Source: Carya illinoinensis | Lineage: Eukaryota; Streptophyta; Magnoliopsida; Fagales; Juglandaceae | Length of the DNA stretch: 64,000 nucleotides | NCBI RefSeq assembly: GCF_018687715.1 | Contig: NC_056758.1 | Coordinates: 620,001-684,000, forward strand | Direction: 5' to 3' | Shown here: one piece after another, positions 44,643-56,433 of the stretch | Position numbering within the stretch: the stretch's first letter is position 1 | Layout of the letters: every line of letters starts with the position of its first letter | Notes under the pieces: generated by a model | Database searches by the model: none | Told to the model about the DNA's origin: nothing | The model's input: only the letters and a program-made list of their open reading frames with translations | Translations under genes and position numbers: made by a program

Positions 44643-45462
44643 GTAGCCTGCCTGTTAAAAAGAGTACTTTAGCATGTCTAAAACTACCTGCCTGCCATTA
44701 TTCAGCAACATGGTGTAAGGGGAGACGAGGTCGTAGAAGGGAATGAGGTCGATTGGAGATGAAAGGTGTAGGTGAAGACTTCGAAGACGAGGTTGTAGAA
44801 AGGAATGAGGTCAACCGGGGATGAAGAGTGTGGGAGAAGACTTCGGAGATGAGGTCGAGCAGGTCGGAAATGGTGGAAGTTATCGGAGATGGAGACTTGC
44901 AATTGAGAGAAAGTGCATGGCAGGGATAATGTGAACTGGAGGGGTTTGTCAAGGGAGGGAATGTGTAGTGCTAACTGAAGGGGAGAATTTTTGTTTGCAA
45001 AGGTGATGGGAGAATTGGAAGTCTGGAACTGAAGGGTAAAATGGGTAGTGGGGAAATGGGTTTGCCTGCCACTTTCAAAAAGTAGAAAGAGAAAATTTAT
45101 TACACTGCCAGGTTGGGTATCCATCTCAAGCGGGAAAAAGAAATGGGAAGAATTAGCGGGACGTGTAGCATTATCCTAAATATTATGGTTTTTTTTTTTA
45201 ATTTTAGAAAAAAGTCAAATTTATTATTAAAAAATTAATTTCTTTTTAATATAAATCATATCTTCATTTTTTTTTTAAATTTTTGGCAAAAGAGTCCGCA
45301 ACTTGCATATTATTCGTAAATGTTAATTAATAATTATAAGTGATATCAATATGACATGATGTTGGCCCATCCGATTCAGATACCATAAATAGCAAGGCCG
45401 GGCGGAGTGGAGGTGCAAGCATGTGATCTTTGTGTCTGTCTTTAATTGCAAGTTGTAGATCA

Positions 45463-45585
45463 GATATATATATATATATATATAGATATATATACACGTT
45501 CTTTTGCTCAACCATTTTCAGAAGCAAATTAAAGATTACTTTTGTCTCGTGGTATGCTTGACATTGCTCGTGGACAACGTGGTAA
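45463..45585. repeat. Inverted copy of the SSL 3' flank at the unit 3 edge
   Basis: In unit 1 the order after GTAGATCAGAT is a segment running from CACGTTGTCCACGAGCAATG to GTTGAGCAAAAGAACGTG and then a TA run. In unit 3 the TA run comes first and the same segment of about 105 bp is reversed (ACACGTTCTTTTGCTCAACC and onward). Right after it, unit homology ends. This is a small inversion at the duplication breakpoint. Confidence 0.85.
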
Positions 45586-45586
45586 A

Positions 45587-45957
45587 TTTGGATCATTCAA
45601 AGCAAGTGGTAAATCAAGAAAGCAATCAAAGTAAACAGGACCATTGAACAAAGAAGATTGAATCATACCAAGAATGCTAGTTTCAAACTGATTATGTCTA
45701 GCATCTCTTAAGCATAGAAGAATAGAAGCATTAATTCCCAATCTTGTTAATGGTTTAACAGCGATCTGAACGGATCCAATATGAAGAAACTTATAACCTT
45801 TTGACAAGAATTCCTGTATGGATTTCTTAGTGAAAAGATAATATTTTTCTTGAACATTGGAGACTTCACAAGTTTGTTCAATAGTTTTAACTTTGAATTC
45901 TGAATTAAAACTAAGATTAGACTTAAACCAACTTGTTTGAAATAATTCTGATTTAAA
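45587..45957 (-). pseudogene. Caulimovirid-type movement protein fragment (endogenous pararetrovirus)
   Basis: On the minus strand one frame stays open from about 45957 to 45587. It carries motifs of the 30K-type plant viral movement protein as found in Caulimoviridae: YKFLHIGSVQIAVKPLTR, ILLCLRDAR, and then GMIQSSLFNGPVYFDC. Such proteins line or widen plasmodesmata. Both ends are missing: the upstream edge meets the capsid fragment head to head at 45958, and the downstream edge runs into SSL unit 3 sequence. No start codon can be assigned. It is a fossil fragment, not a functional gene. Confidence 0.82.
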
Positions 45958-45958
45958 A

Positions 45959-47841
45959 ATGAAAGGGATTTCTACGTCCTCTCAAATTATCTCTGCCTTT
46001 TATTCAGCCAAAGATGTTGAAACATCTAAAGGCAAATCCATAAAGGAAGAAGCTAACAAGGATGATGAAGATACTTCAACTTTGTCTCCTACAGCTTCAG
46101 ATATGGCTACTTCCATTGCTCCTTTACCTAGTCAGCTTAACGTCATTAACAGAGATTATTTTGAGATAGATTTAATTTCTCTGTTCAAAGATTACAATTC
46201 AAAAGAAAACCGTGATAAGAAAAAAACTTATTATGCAACTTTTTCTAATCTTGAAAAATCAAGTGTTAAACGCAAATGGAAAGAAAAGATGAACACCGAA
46301 CAAAAACATATTCTTTTCTTTGATTTCCTTGAAAATTACTATGTTTCAAAAAATAGTTTGAATGTTTTAAAAACTGATTTGGTCAAGAAAGAAGGAAGGA
46401 CTACTGTTAAGTCCAGTCATCTTCCTTTAGAGGCAATTGTTATTTCTCATTTAGGTGTTGATTTAACCGCCTCACCTTTTAAAGCACCCAATACTGAGTC
46501 CAATAATCAAGAAATTAACACAGTTCTGTCTGAAACAAAGAAAATTATCCAATAGAATAATTTTTCTAATACTTATCTCCAAACCATAGGACAACAACTG
46601 GATAGGATCGAAGAAAAGATATAAAATCCAATTTCTATCCAATCTTCAACACCTGTTTCCCAGTCTACTAACAAACCTTTGCTTATTTTACCAGAAAAAA
46701 GGCCAATCTTTGATCCCAAAACAAAACAAGCCAAAACTCTTGATCAAATTAATCAAATGCTAAAAAATATCAAGATTGAAAAACCTTCCTCTAGTAAACC
46801 TGGAAAACCTTCAACTAGTGCTTTAACTAACAAAGAGGAAGAAGATGGTTTTGTTCAAACTACTGACGCAGACTCATCTGAAAGTGACTCCTCAACTGTT
46901 CGAAACATTGATTTACTCGAAAAGAATTTTCACCAAGATGATTTCAAACTTGCTGGTCTTGAATCCAAACCCAATCCAATGAGTTTTACAAGAAGCTGGT
47001 ATTCAAAACCTACACCCCCTGATTTACAATTCGAAGAAAAAATCTTTCAATCTCAATCATCTTATTCAGTTGATAAAACTTACGAATGAAATATTAATGG
47101 TATGTCTGAACAAGAAATACTAAATACTATGAGTAAAATGTCTTTAGTTGCAAATGCTTACATTAATAATAATATTAGAGAACCTGATATTGTTGTTATC
47201 TTAACCATTGGTTTTACTGAAATGATCCGTAATTGGTGGGATAAACACCTTTTTCCGGAGACCAAAGAAGCAATCCAACATGCCGTCAAAAATGATGACA
47301 ATGGACTCCCTGTTTTTGATCTTGCTATTAACTCTACTCCTTTTGATGGTGTTAATACTTTAATCTATACTATTATTAAGCACTTTATTGGCACCCCTTC
47401 TAACATTAAAAATCTGTTTCTGATTATTTAAATAATCTACGATGTTGTCAGATGTCTGACTACAGATGGTATCAAGATGTTTTTACCTCTAGAGTAATGC
47501 TTCAAGACGACAGTCAGAAGCCATATTGGAAAGAAAAATTCATAGATGGTTTACCTCATCTTTTTGCTCTCAAAGTCAAGGATGAACTTACTGATATCTC
47601 ATGATTTCTTAATTACGATAATTTCACTTATGGTGATATTTTCAGTGTAATTAAGAAACTTGGTATTAGTATGTGCAATGATCAATGTATGCTTCGTCAA
47701 CAATTGAAAAATAGTAAGAAAGCCAAGTACGAAATGGGAACATTTTGTGAACAGTATGGCCTTCCTCCTATTGCTCCTTCTAGACAAAAACCCAAACAGT
47801 TTTCCAAACCTCATGGTGGTTACAAGAGAAAACCCCTTAGA
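45959..47841 (+). pseudogene. Caulimovirid-type capsid-region fragment, broken by stops and frameshift
   Basis: Successive frames at 45959-46555, 46679-47089, 47102-47431 and 47671-47841 form one decayed coding region. It is interrupted by TAG (46553-46555), a TAA near 46621, a TGA at 47087-47089 where Trp is expected, and a frame change near 47430. Features are a Lys/Glu-rich N-terminal part, an acidic serine-rich stretch (DADSSESDSS), then a capsid core with ANAYINNNIREPDIV, MIRNWWDKHLF and TIIKHFIGTP. A basic C-terminal tail follows (GGYKRKPLRR). Protease, reverse transcriptase and RNase H are absent. The tail ends where Helitron sequence starts. It is described only as a remnant. Confidence 0.75.
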
Positions 47842-49560
47842 CGTGTTCCGTTGCATAGTCCTTTTGAAGGATTAATGTTTCTAAGCAGCATGATAGGACA
47901 GTTTATCTTCAGTAACAATTCATGAGGAGGAAGTCCATTTGGGGTTAGAGTATTTAAAAAATCTTCCATAATTGACTGTTCAGATGTATCTATTGCTTCA
48001 TCAAAGCTATAATATCGCTTAAACTCATCAGGAAATCTATGAATTAGTAATGCATTTATTTCATCAACATAACTGTTCTTTGGTGTTAATATGGCCCGAT
48101 TCATCATAGCTGAAATATTTATTGAATATTCATAAATATCATGGAAAACAGCATCTATTAAATGATGCAAAGAAGTACAGTCATCTTCGTACGGAACAAG
48201 CATGCCATCAGGAATTTTTATAGTTTCATCAACTGTGATTGGTGGCATTCTGTTGCCCAATTCTAACACATATTCTGAAAAGACTGGATCCAATCTTGCT
48301 CGCATATTTTCAGTCAAATGAAACTTGATCAATGTAGGCCACAAGTAAGAAGAAACCAAACTGGCGTCAACATGTTCTTGTCTTATTCCTTTACGAACCA
48401 CAGGTAAAACCTGGCGAAAATCTCCACAAAAAATGACAACTTTTCTACCGAATGTTAATTCTGAATCATTAATGTCTCGTAGCATTTTATCTAATGCTTC
48501 AATATGTTGTTTTCTTGATATAGGGGCCTCATCCCATATAATTAACCTTGCCACACGTAGTAACTTTGCGATGGCACTTTGTTTACTGACACAACACATG
48601 CTATGTTCATCAGTATCCAGTGGAATCTTAAAGCGCGAGCGTCCTGTTCGACCTCCAGGAATGATAGATGCAGCAACATCAGATGAAGCAGTTGCAAGTG
48701 CGACTAATTTTCTTGATCTTACTGCGGCAAGAAGTGCCTTGTACAGGAATGTCTTCCTCGTCCCAGCAGGGCCATTAACAAAGAATGCAGCAGCTTCATT
48801 AGAAAAAACCTTTCCCAAAACTGAATTATAGACATGTCATTGTTTACTATTAAGGGCTTCCGATGCAACAATATCTTCTTCTGGAATTCAACAGCCAATT
48901 CATCATCGATTTCCCTAGATTCGAGTTGGTCTTCACCAAAACAAATGTTGTCATCAAGAAGATGGAACGAATTCATGTCTTTCCCCATTGATTCAAGTGT
49001 AAAAGAGATTGAGCGCAAAATTTACATTCTTACATTCAATATAAAATCTTCAGTTGACCTAAAATCAACTGACATATCTTGCTCAAAACGTTCCCAAAGC
49101 TCTCTCGGATTGGTTGGATTACAATAAACCAAAATAATTGCAAATAGTCTTCTCAAACTGGACGGCATTTGATATAGAGATAATTCATGTAAACAATCTT
49201 CTAAGCTACTGTCTCTTTATAACAAACCATGTATAGTTGCTGCCTTACGAAATGTTGGAGCCACGACACCATCAACTGTCCTAAGATCTTCAAACGACAA
49301 AGGTCCTCTTATATGATTTATCAATATCTGCAGATAATACGTCTCACCTTCAAATGGATTTGCTGTAACAATTCGACCTATAACAGTTTTTTTTTTTTTT
49401 TTTTTCGACGAGTCCACTCTTTGTATTGTTGGCTCCAAACATAAAATTCTGGAAATTTTTTGTATAACAATGTCCTGGCATTTTCATCCACTCGGTTTAA
49501 TGCAAAGAATTCTGTTAACATTGATTTTGCAAACCGATCAGAGTTGAGAATATTGATTAA
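47842..49560 (-). pseudogene. Helitron helicase part (PIF1-like)
   Basis: The main open stretch, 48818-47842, covers helicase motifs I to about IV. Walker A reads GPAGTRKT, with Arg in place of the glycine expected before Lys-Thr. Walker B is LIIWDEAP, followed by GDFRQVLPVV and FHLTENMRA. The stretch ends after LRNINPSKGLCNGTRL, so the last helicase motifs are missing. Upstream pieces (49018-48830 and 49560-49217) are in other frames. A poly-T run of about 20 bases at 49387-49406 marks one frame break. Loss of the Walker glycine and of the C-terminus would abolish ATPase activity even without the frameshifts. Confidence 0.88.
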
Positions 49561-49572
49561 GTCTTCATTTGC

Positions 49573-52560
49573 TCAAAAAGTTACTTGGTGTTGATCCTCA
49601 AGATGTAAATGTAAGCTATATACTGATGGGTACATTTCATTAATAATGAAGTCGTATATTCTCCACATAGCTTGAGGTGGAGCAATCCATCGGGCCGATT
49701 GGAATTGTTGGATTTCATCAATTTGTTGATTGGTTTGTTCGGAAACCAAATTGAAAGCAACACGATCATGCCCTTTGTAAATGTACTTATAAAGATATTT
49801 GACTGCTTTTATCGTAGAACAAATCTCGACATTAATGTGACAGTCAAATGTTGCAAGCAAATATGGATTATATGGAACGACCCAACGGTTATCTAAATTA
49901 TGGCATCTCAGTTTAACAGTTATTCCATTGTCAGAACGCTTATATATTGGGAAGCAATCATTTCCACGTACCTGATGCAAAACTTTTTGGATATTGGCTT
50001 TTGCAACAACCATTTTTTTTCATGCAAACATTTGTTGGATTCAACACTCCACACGATCCATGCATCATATGCTTGATAATAACATTATGCAAGTGCAAAT
50101 TTGTATTTTTATAAGGTATTTCTGCAGATACAATCTCATCAAAAGATTCAGGTGCATAGAGTTTCCAATCCCTCTGTAATATAATTAAAAAATGCGCATG
50201 TGGAAGCCCTCTTTTTGGGTGCTCAATAACATAAACATATGCCGAGACTTTTCCAAATATATGATGCTTGAATAATCGATCCTTTAATTCTTCTAACTTT
50301 GCACGAAAGACCCGAGCAACCAAATCAGGCCAATTTTGACTCTTCTCATGCAGGCGTAATTTATTTGAAATTTCTTGCCAGTTTGGATTGCACGTCATTA
50401 TTAAAAAAATGTTTGGTTTACCATAACGCTGAACTAAAGCCATTGCTTCCATATATCTTTTTCGCATATCTCTTGGACCCCTAATAAATGACGAAGGTAG
50501 AATAATCCGTTTTCCAACATTAGAAGCATCAGTTTCCCTAAGTGTAATGGTATCAATAATACATTGATATAACTCAGATCGAATATGTTGTTTTCTACGG
50601 AAATAATCTAATCTTGATGTCTCGATCTTAACATACATATCAATAACAAATTGTTGCAATAGGCGACCAAACAGTAACAAAATTGATCTGACATTTTCTC
50701 TGATTTGTAACTTGTAGCAATAATATTTACGACACGAAACAATTGAATCCTTCTTTTTTCTGTTTAATGCTGTAAAAGTTGTAGGGGAATGAAATATTAC
50801 AAAATTAGATGTTTATAAACTAAGTATAAAATGAGAAGATTAAGATTACACTATAACCTTGCTGTTCTCTTCTAAGTAATTCTTCTGCTGACATTGATCG
50901 ATGATGATCTATTGATTGGGTTGTTTCGTTACTTGTTCATGTGCTTCCACTATTGACCCTTTGAATGCCTTGGTGCCAACCAATATCGCCAAGAGGAAAT
51001 AACAACTGATACTGAAGTGGATCATAGCAGCCAAAATAATATTGAACTATATGACTTCCACTAGAATGACTAAAGACACAAATGTCTCGTCCTCTTACCT
51101 GATCTGCATCTTTATTTTCAACCCATATTGCTGCAACTTGTGAAGATGTCGAGGCATTGAATACACGTTAATCTAGACCAACATCTGATCTTATATGGAT
51201 TACTTGATTTTTCAAATTTGACAAATCACCAAGAGATTGGAAGAACACAGAATATGGATTGATGCGAAGAATATCGATGAGTTGAGCTGTAATTGATGGA
51301 TTCATTCTGTTTGAATCAGAAATGCAATTTTCTAATTCATGCTCTGTATCATAGAAATACAATTGAAGATAAGAAGGACGACCATTTAAAGGGATTAAAT
51401 CATTGATATAGTGATAGATCTGTCCCTGCGTTCGAAAGGTATAAATTCCTTTATTCCGTCCGCAAAGATCTTTATCGAATTTAACTCCAAAAGATGTAAA
51501 CGCGAACTTGTTATTATAAGTCCGAACATAGGTCTTAAAATGCGCAGATTCATCTGTGTTAGAGGTGAAAAGATCATAAAATTGATCAGGGACAGCATTT
51601 GTGGTCAAAGAAATTGTCTCATTAGCACAACAAAATCCGTTTATTTCATGATAGAATCGCTTTGCTTTACAATGTTTGCAACAAGGCACATACGGTAAAA
51701 AATATGCTTCAGATGACACGATTTGTAATAATTGCCTAAGTCCAGCAGAGCGGCGATGCCCCTCACCTATTGAATTCAAAAGTGAATATAAGACAATAGG
51801 TGTAAACTCATCGATTGTTCTTTGAATGATTTGATCAAGGACACTACTGGAAGAGTGGCAAGAGTTGACAATAGAATCAGAAGAATAAATAATATAATTA
51901 TACTGGTTTCTTACCCCTACAAGGTGGCGGTATACTTGTTTCAAAACTTGACTGTTCCCGAACAACACATGGAGTCTATTTGAATAGAATGTTCCCAAAT
52001 TTCAATGAAAAAGAATATAAGGATGTTTGAATACGAAAGATGACAAAATAATTTCAGGAAAACCTATTGAATCAGAAACTGATTAGAGACGGTTGTTTCA
52101 TCTATGTATGTATTTCCTGATTTAAGTATCAGAAAATCCATAGAATCACTCGGACAATTAGAACGATCTGTCATATTGTTTAATGATGAAGTTGCCTCTA
52201 AATCAACCACACAGACATTTACACCAGAAGGAACACATACTTCATGAGATGAAATCAATTCACCGATGTCAACATCAGCATGGAAAATCCGTTGTCTCTT
52301 TGACACCTTTTGTAGAACAGTAAAGTCTTGAATGATGTTTATATGTTGGACGTCATCATTTGAACGTTCATCAATTGATGTAGTCAGTTAATCACCATCA
52401 AATGAAGTTGAATCTTTTAATTGGAGGGAATTGCTGCTAGATGCCTTTTTTTTAGCATATATTTCTCTCTGTTTTCTACGGAGTTCTTTATTTTTCTCTT
52501 CTGGTAAATTTTTATACGGGGTACTCTCCGCTCGTTGTTTTCTATGATCTTCAAAAAATA
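49573..52560 (-). pseudogene. Helitron Rep nuclease and N-terminal region
   Basis: Two overlapping frames (50680-49958 and 50013-49573) contain the rolling-circle Rep domain. The HUH motif is in GLPHAHFLIIL and the paired tyrosines in KYLYKYIYKG. Further upstream, 51998-51168 has a Cys/His-rich start and the conserved block FTSFGVKFDKDLC through NDLIPLNGRPSYLQLYF. 52306-52064 and a Lys/Glu-rich piece to about 52560 complete the N-terminus. An intron-like break lies at about 50770-50860. Catalytic residues are kept, but a frameshift near 49970-50013 and others elsewhere break the protein. Confidence 0.85.
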
Positions 52561-55500
52561 GTCTCCAAAGTTAACTTTTACAAAATTAATATTACTATTT
52601 CAAAACAAATGCTACATAATTTATTAACACAATCTTACCACTTCTCATTATGTTAACGAAGCAAATGATTCTTCCAAAAGTTGGATACTGTTCCACACAA
52701 CCAAAACTAAATGAATAAATAACAATTGCTTAATGCGAAATCCATATCTCCATGATACATTTTAAATGCTATAAACAATTTCGTTGATCCATATATTGAA
52801 AAATACATACAACCAAATTATTTATATTTTAAATCAACAAGAAAATGAAGATAAGAAAATAACACATGGAATGAAAAAATACCATGAAAATGGAACTTAT
52901 AAAAAGCATAGATCGATATCACATATCAAAATTCTTGAATAAAATATTTCTCAAAATTAATTTGCCATTCAAAGCAAGTATCCACAAAAAAATTATAAGT
53001 AGGGACCAGCAAAAAGAGATATTATATATATATATATAAAGGCACTTACAGGTCTTGAAATGAACAATAGAGAGTCTTTTATATATTTAGATCTCTTGAT
53101 GAGGACAATTCCTGTTTAGACACAAAAGGTATTGTAAGTTTTAATTGTATTATATATATATATATATACACAGACAGATTATGTGTATGCAGATTTTCCT
53201 TACCATAAAGAAAGAAATAAAACTAAGGAAATACGTACCTTCTGAAACAAAAACTGAATTAGCTGTACGAGACCAAGTTAGAAGTGAACACAAATGAGCA
53301 ACCGTTTTAAGGTGCCCGTTGTCCTCAATCATCCAAACGTCCTATCAAAACCACTGCTGCAACCAAATCTTTCTGCAGATTCATGATGACTTATAATCTA
53401 TTATTGTATAGCTTTAGTCATATTTGTATGATGTCTGCCCAATTACTTGACACTATTGTTTTCATTACAGAAGATAAAATTTAGTGGAAGATGGCAATAC
53501 ACATGCAGTGTTTTTATTATTAATATTGTTAAAATTGATTGAGATAAAGAAGTTTTATATAAAGTCTCTTTATTTAAATCTATGACATAGATTTAATTTT
53601 ACTTGTGCAGATAAGTATTGAAAAGAATGTCATGAGTCAAGAATGTCATTACTCTTTTTATAAATGTCTTTCCGTTAAATTATCATCCAAAATTCTAATA
53701 GATATGTTATCCAAAATCATTCTTAAAATCTAATGCGATCTTAAGGTTATATTCTTTTAATAATAACAATTTAATTTAGTCATACAAATATGAGAATTAA
53801 TTATCAGTTAAATATATTGACATACAATTAATTTGTTGATTAAATTTTATTTTATTTTATTTTTTTATAGAAACTAAATTATTTGGAGTGATGGAGTCTG
53901 GAAATTGATATATTAAAACTTCGTTCAATAATTTATTTCAAGATGTCAATATCTAATGTTAACAACCAAGTTAATATATATTATATAGATGTATATCTAT
54001 ATATAATATATCGCAGGGTGGGGCTGCTATATATAATAGCTTGATACATAGATTGATGCTTACGGTGCGCAATTATTGAGCAAAAAACTATATCAGAAAA
54101 GATTGAATACAATTTTATATATAAAAATATTAATGATTTTTAGAGCTAATTAATATAAAAGTATATATTTTTCTTGCATAACATGAATAATAATTAATAA
54201 TGAATTGAGTTGATCATGATCATCATGATCAATAGGTGACCCGCGAATTTCACAGTGGGGAATCTAAAACTTGATCATGCACCAACCATCAATTAAAGTT
54301 AATTAAATGTTTATTAATTACATAACTTGAAATTAATTAAATTAATATGCTCTTATTTGAATTGCATGGATGATCTGTCTCATCTTTAATAGCAACAATG
54401 AGACACCACACCCACCAGAGAAATGAGAAATAATTGAAACCAATAAACCAATAAGGGAATTAAAAGATGCAGGCCAGCAGTTAGGGCAGTACTACTACTA
54501 CTGCTTAATCGTGTTATATATATATATATATAGAGTAATGTTACACACACACACATATATATATTTTCTGCACATTCTACTGATGTGATTGATTGCATCA
54601 ATTTTTTTTAATACTCAATCAATTACATTAGTAGAGTGCACAAAAGAGTATGCAAATGTGACTGTCTATAAAATTTTTGATATATATATAACTAAATTGT
54701 ATGTGGATGCATGGGATGTTGCTAGTTTTTCTCTTTCTATATATGTGTATATATATATATATTAATATTTCGATTATTTTTGCACCTGCAAGCCGGATGG
54801 AGTTTCTGAATTATAATGACTTTATTCTGCCATTACTTTCAAATGTAGTAGTGGAGGTAGCTTCATGGTACGTAAATTCTGAAAATTCCATCCCAGTGAT
54901 TAATTTTCTATCCCATGAGCAATACTAATTCTACATGGATTCTGGTTGCTTGATTCCTAGCTAGCTAGCGAGCAATATTGATTGAAATGGCCGCCAGGAG
55001 CATCTTGCCAATTATTTTGCTGACAATCACTCTTGAACTCATGATCTAGCTTAATTGGTATGGAACTCAAAAACGAATACGAGAGCTAGTTTCGAAGTGT
55101 AACAAAAGCAATTTTAAAATTTTAGAACAATTAAATGGAAGCTACCTTTTACATATGGCTTTCAATGATAAACCAGTTCCTTGAAACCCAGTTGCACTAA
55201 AAGAATTCAATAAAAACATGCTAAGATAGTAAAAACAAACTTTTTTATTGACGAAATTAAAAAAAGGTTTAGTTTGTTCGATGCATGTTGACACCATGAA
55301 TATACAACTTTCAATTACCATGCATAAAAAACACCCAGATCTATCTGAAAATTATTTTCCATTATTCAAACTGCAGCGCCCAATAATACTAATTCAAAAC
55401 CTTATGCTTTATTATAATCCTACCTATCTGTATTAACCAATAGAGATCTTAAACCAAAGTCACCACTTCCAGTGCCAGCTCGAGTGTATGCAGTCACTCC

Positions 55501-55907
55501 TGGAGAGACAGACATTGATGCTCCAAGAACATATAGAGCAAATGCCATTCCTGGTATATTTGTAAAACTACTATATTGTTAAGCTTAGTTAAGATTGATT
55601 GGATATGCATGATTAACTGCATATTTATATGGATCATGGATCATGACATACATTGAGGCTCCAGAAGAGCTTATAAAAACTGCACATATTTGAAATATAA
55701 ATCTGGAACCCTTGCGGCTTCAAGAGGAGATGATGAATGAAATTTCATCTCTTAAATACAATTAGTATTTCAGATTCATATTATAGTTTTGTAAGAAGTG
55801 TGTATTATTAAAGGAGAAATAAAATGAAGCATATAGAACATCTATCAGAAGATAGAAACATAAATATGAATATTTGTGAAGTATTATTTTATTATCTCGA
55901 AGCAAAA
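52561..55907. other. AT-rich region between Helitron and coiled-coil ORF
   Basis: A possible minus-strand exon at 53332-53238 (WMIEDNGHLKTVAHLCSLLT and so on, ending at GAAG before GTACGT) could belong to the Helitron's 5' part or to a captured gene; I do not recognise it. A MITE lies at 54531-54668. A 40-codon stretch at about 55455-55575 looks coding but is too short to place. Otherwise nothing was seen. Confidence 0.4.
54531..54668. mobile_element. MITE related to those at 1165 and 13101
   Basis: The foldback arms contain TCTGCACATTCTACTGATGT on the left and ACATTAGTAGAGTGCACAAA on the right, followed by GCAAATGTGACTGT. The right arm resembles the end of the unit 1/2 MITE. Preserved arms make it a separate insertion of that family. 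Confidence 0.6.
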
Positions 55908-56336
55908 TTACAGAAATTTGAGACTCTTCGCCTCATTCTTTAAACGCTCTTGTTCTTCAAAAATTTGCATGTCCTTCCTATCTAAAGGAGTAGGCAATCG
56001 AAAAGAAGATTTAAGTAAAGATTTTAAATTTTTGTTCTCTTACCTTAGTGCTTCTATCTTCATGTTAGACTCCAGAAGAAGCCGCTGAAGAATAGAAATA
56101 TTCTTGTTGAGTTTGTCAACCCTACTAGTCTTGGACTGTAATCGCTGAGAAAATGCGACAATGGTTGATAAGTATCGGGTACCGAGACTCACAAGCTCGT
56201 AGATAATTTCATCATCTGACTTATTAGTCAGATCATGATTGTATTGCATTATAGCACCTACGGTAGAAGTAGAAGCGACTGGTGAACGAGGTACAGAATA
56301 TCTCATATATTGGTTATGAGAAGATTGCTGAGCCAT
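55908..56336 (-). pseudogene. Small coiled-coil protein, possibly pararetroviral virion-associated protein
   Basis: From an ATG at 56336 the frame starts MAQQSSHNQYMRYSVPRS. It has helical heptad-like sequence (VAFSQRLQSKTSRVDKLNKN, ILQRLLLESNMKIEALR), hits TAA at 56042-56040, and continues in the same frame to a natural-looking end at 55908. Total length would be about 142 codons. A TATA box lies about 100 bases upstream, and the leader is short and unstructured. A small N-terminal coiled-coil protein near a caulimovirid-type promoter suggests a virion-associated protein, but sequence identity to a known one was not checked. It could instead be an unrelated plant gene. The single stop is the only clear lesion. 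Confidence 0.4.
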
Positions 56337-56433
56337 TGCAGAGTGAGAATACAGAAAGAGATTGCAGAGTAAGAATGCAGACTAAATTCAGAAAAGTGAA
56401 GAAGATGAGATGCGAAGGAAGATAAGTTGAACA

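Larger units (their letters stand above)
43211..45176. mobile_element. Pack-MULE, 1966 bp, with captured DUF599 gene fragment
   Basis: The flanking 9-bp repeat TAAATATTA (43202-43210 and 45177-45185) is single in unit 1. The ends GGATAATGCTGCACATTCCG and, read backwards, GGATAATGCTACACGTCCCG begin long inverted arms of at least 200 bp. Both arms contain TTCCCGCTTGAG and AAACAAAAATTCTCCC. Between the arms lies a host-gene fragment (44153-44642) and a nested mini-CACTA, with no transposase. Long arms, a 9-bp duplication and host cargo together define a Pack-MULE. It is private to unit 3. Confidence 0.88.
38605..45585. repeat. Tandem duplication unit 3 (SSL locus copy 3)
   Basis: This unit carries the empty LTR site (GTCCT at 38782-38786) and the empty MITE site near 39434, so it represents the state before those insertions. 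It includes its own promoter, intact SSL copy 3, two private intron MITEs and a private Pack-MULE. Its 3' flank ends at 45585, where a small inversion meets pararetroviral sequence. Confidence 0.82.
47842..52560 (-). mobile_element. Decayed Helitron (RepHel gene), 3' part lost
   Basis: The minus strand carries, in order, a basic N-terminal region, a Helitron-specific domain, the Rep nuclease and a PIF1-type helicase. All are broken by frame changes and at least one intron. The helicase stops short at 47842, where capsid-region sequence begins, so the 3' end with its hairpin and CTRR is missing. The 5' TC end was not located; it could lie as far as 53340. It is clearly non-autonomous now. Confidence 0.85.

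Noticed and set aside
55455..55575. Short coding-like stretch (ARVYAVTPGETDIDAP) resembling a gypsy gag-protease linker
   Set aside because: Only about 40 codons, no neighbouring retrotransposon domain, and the reverse strand is also open.
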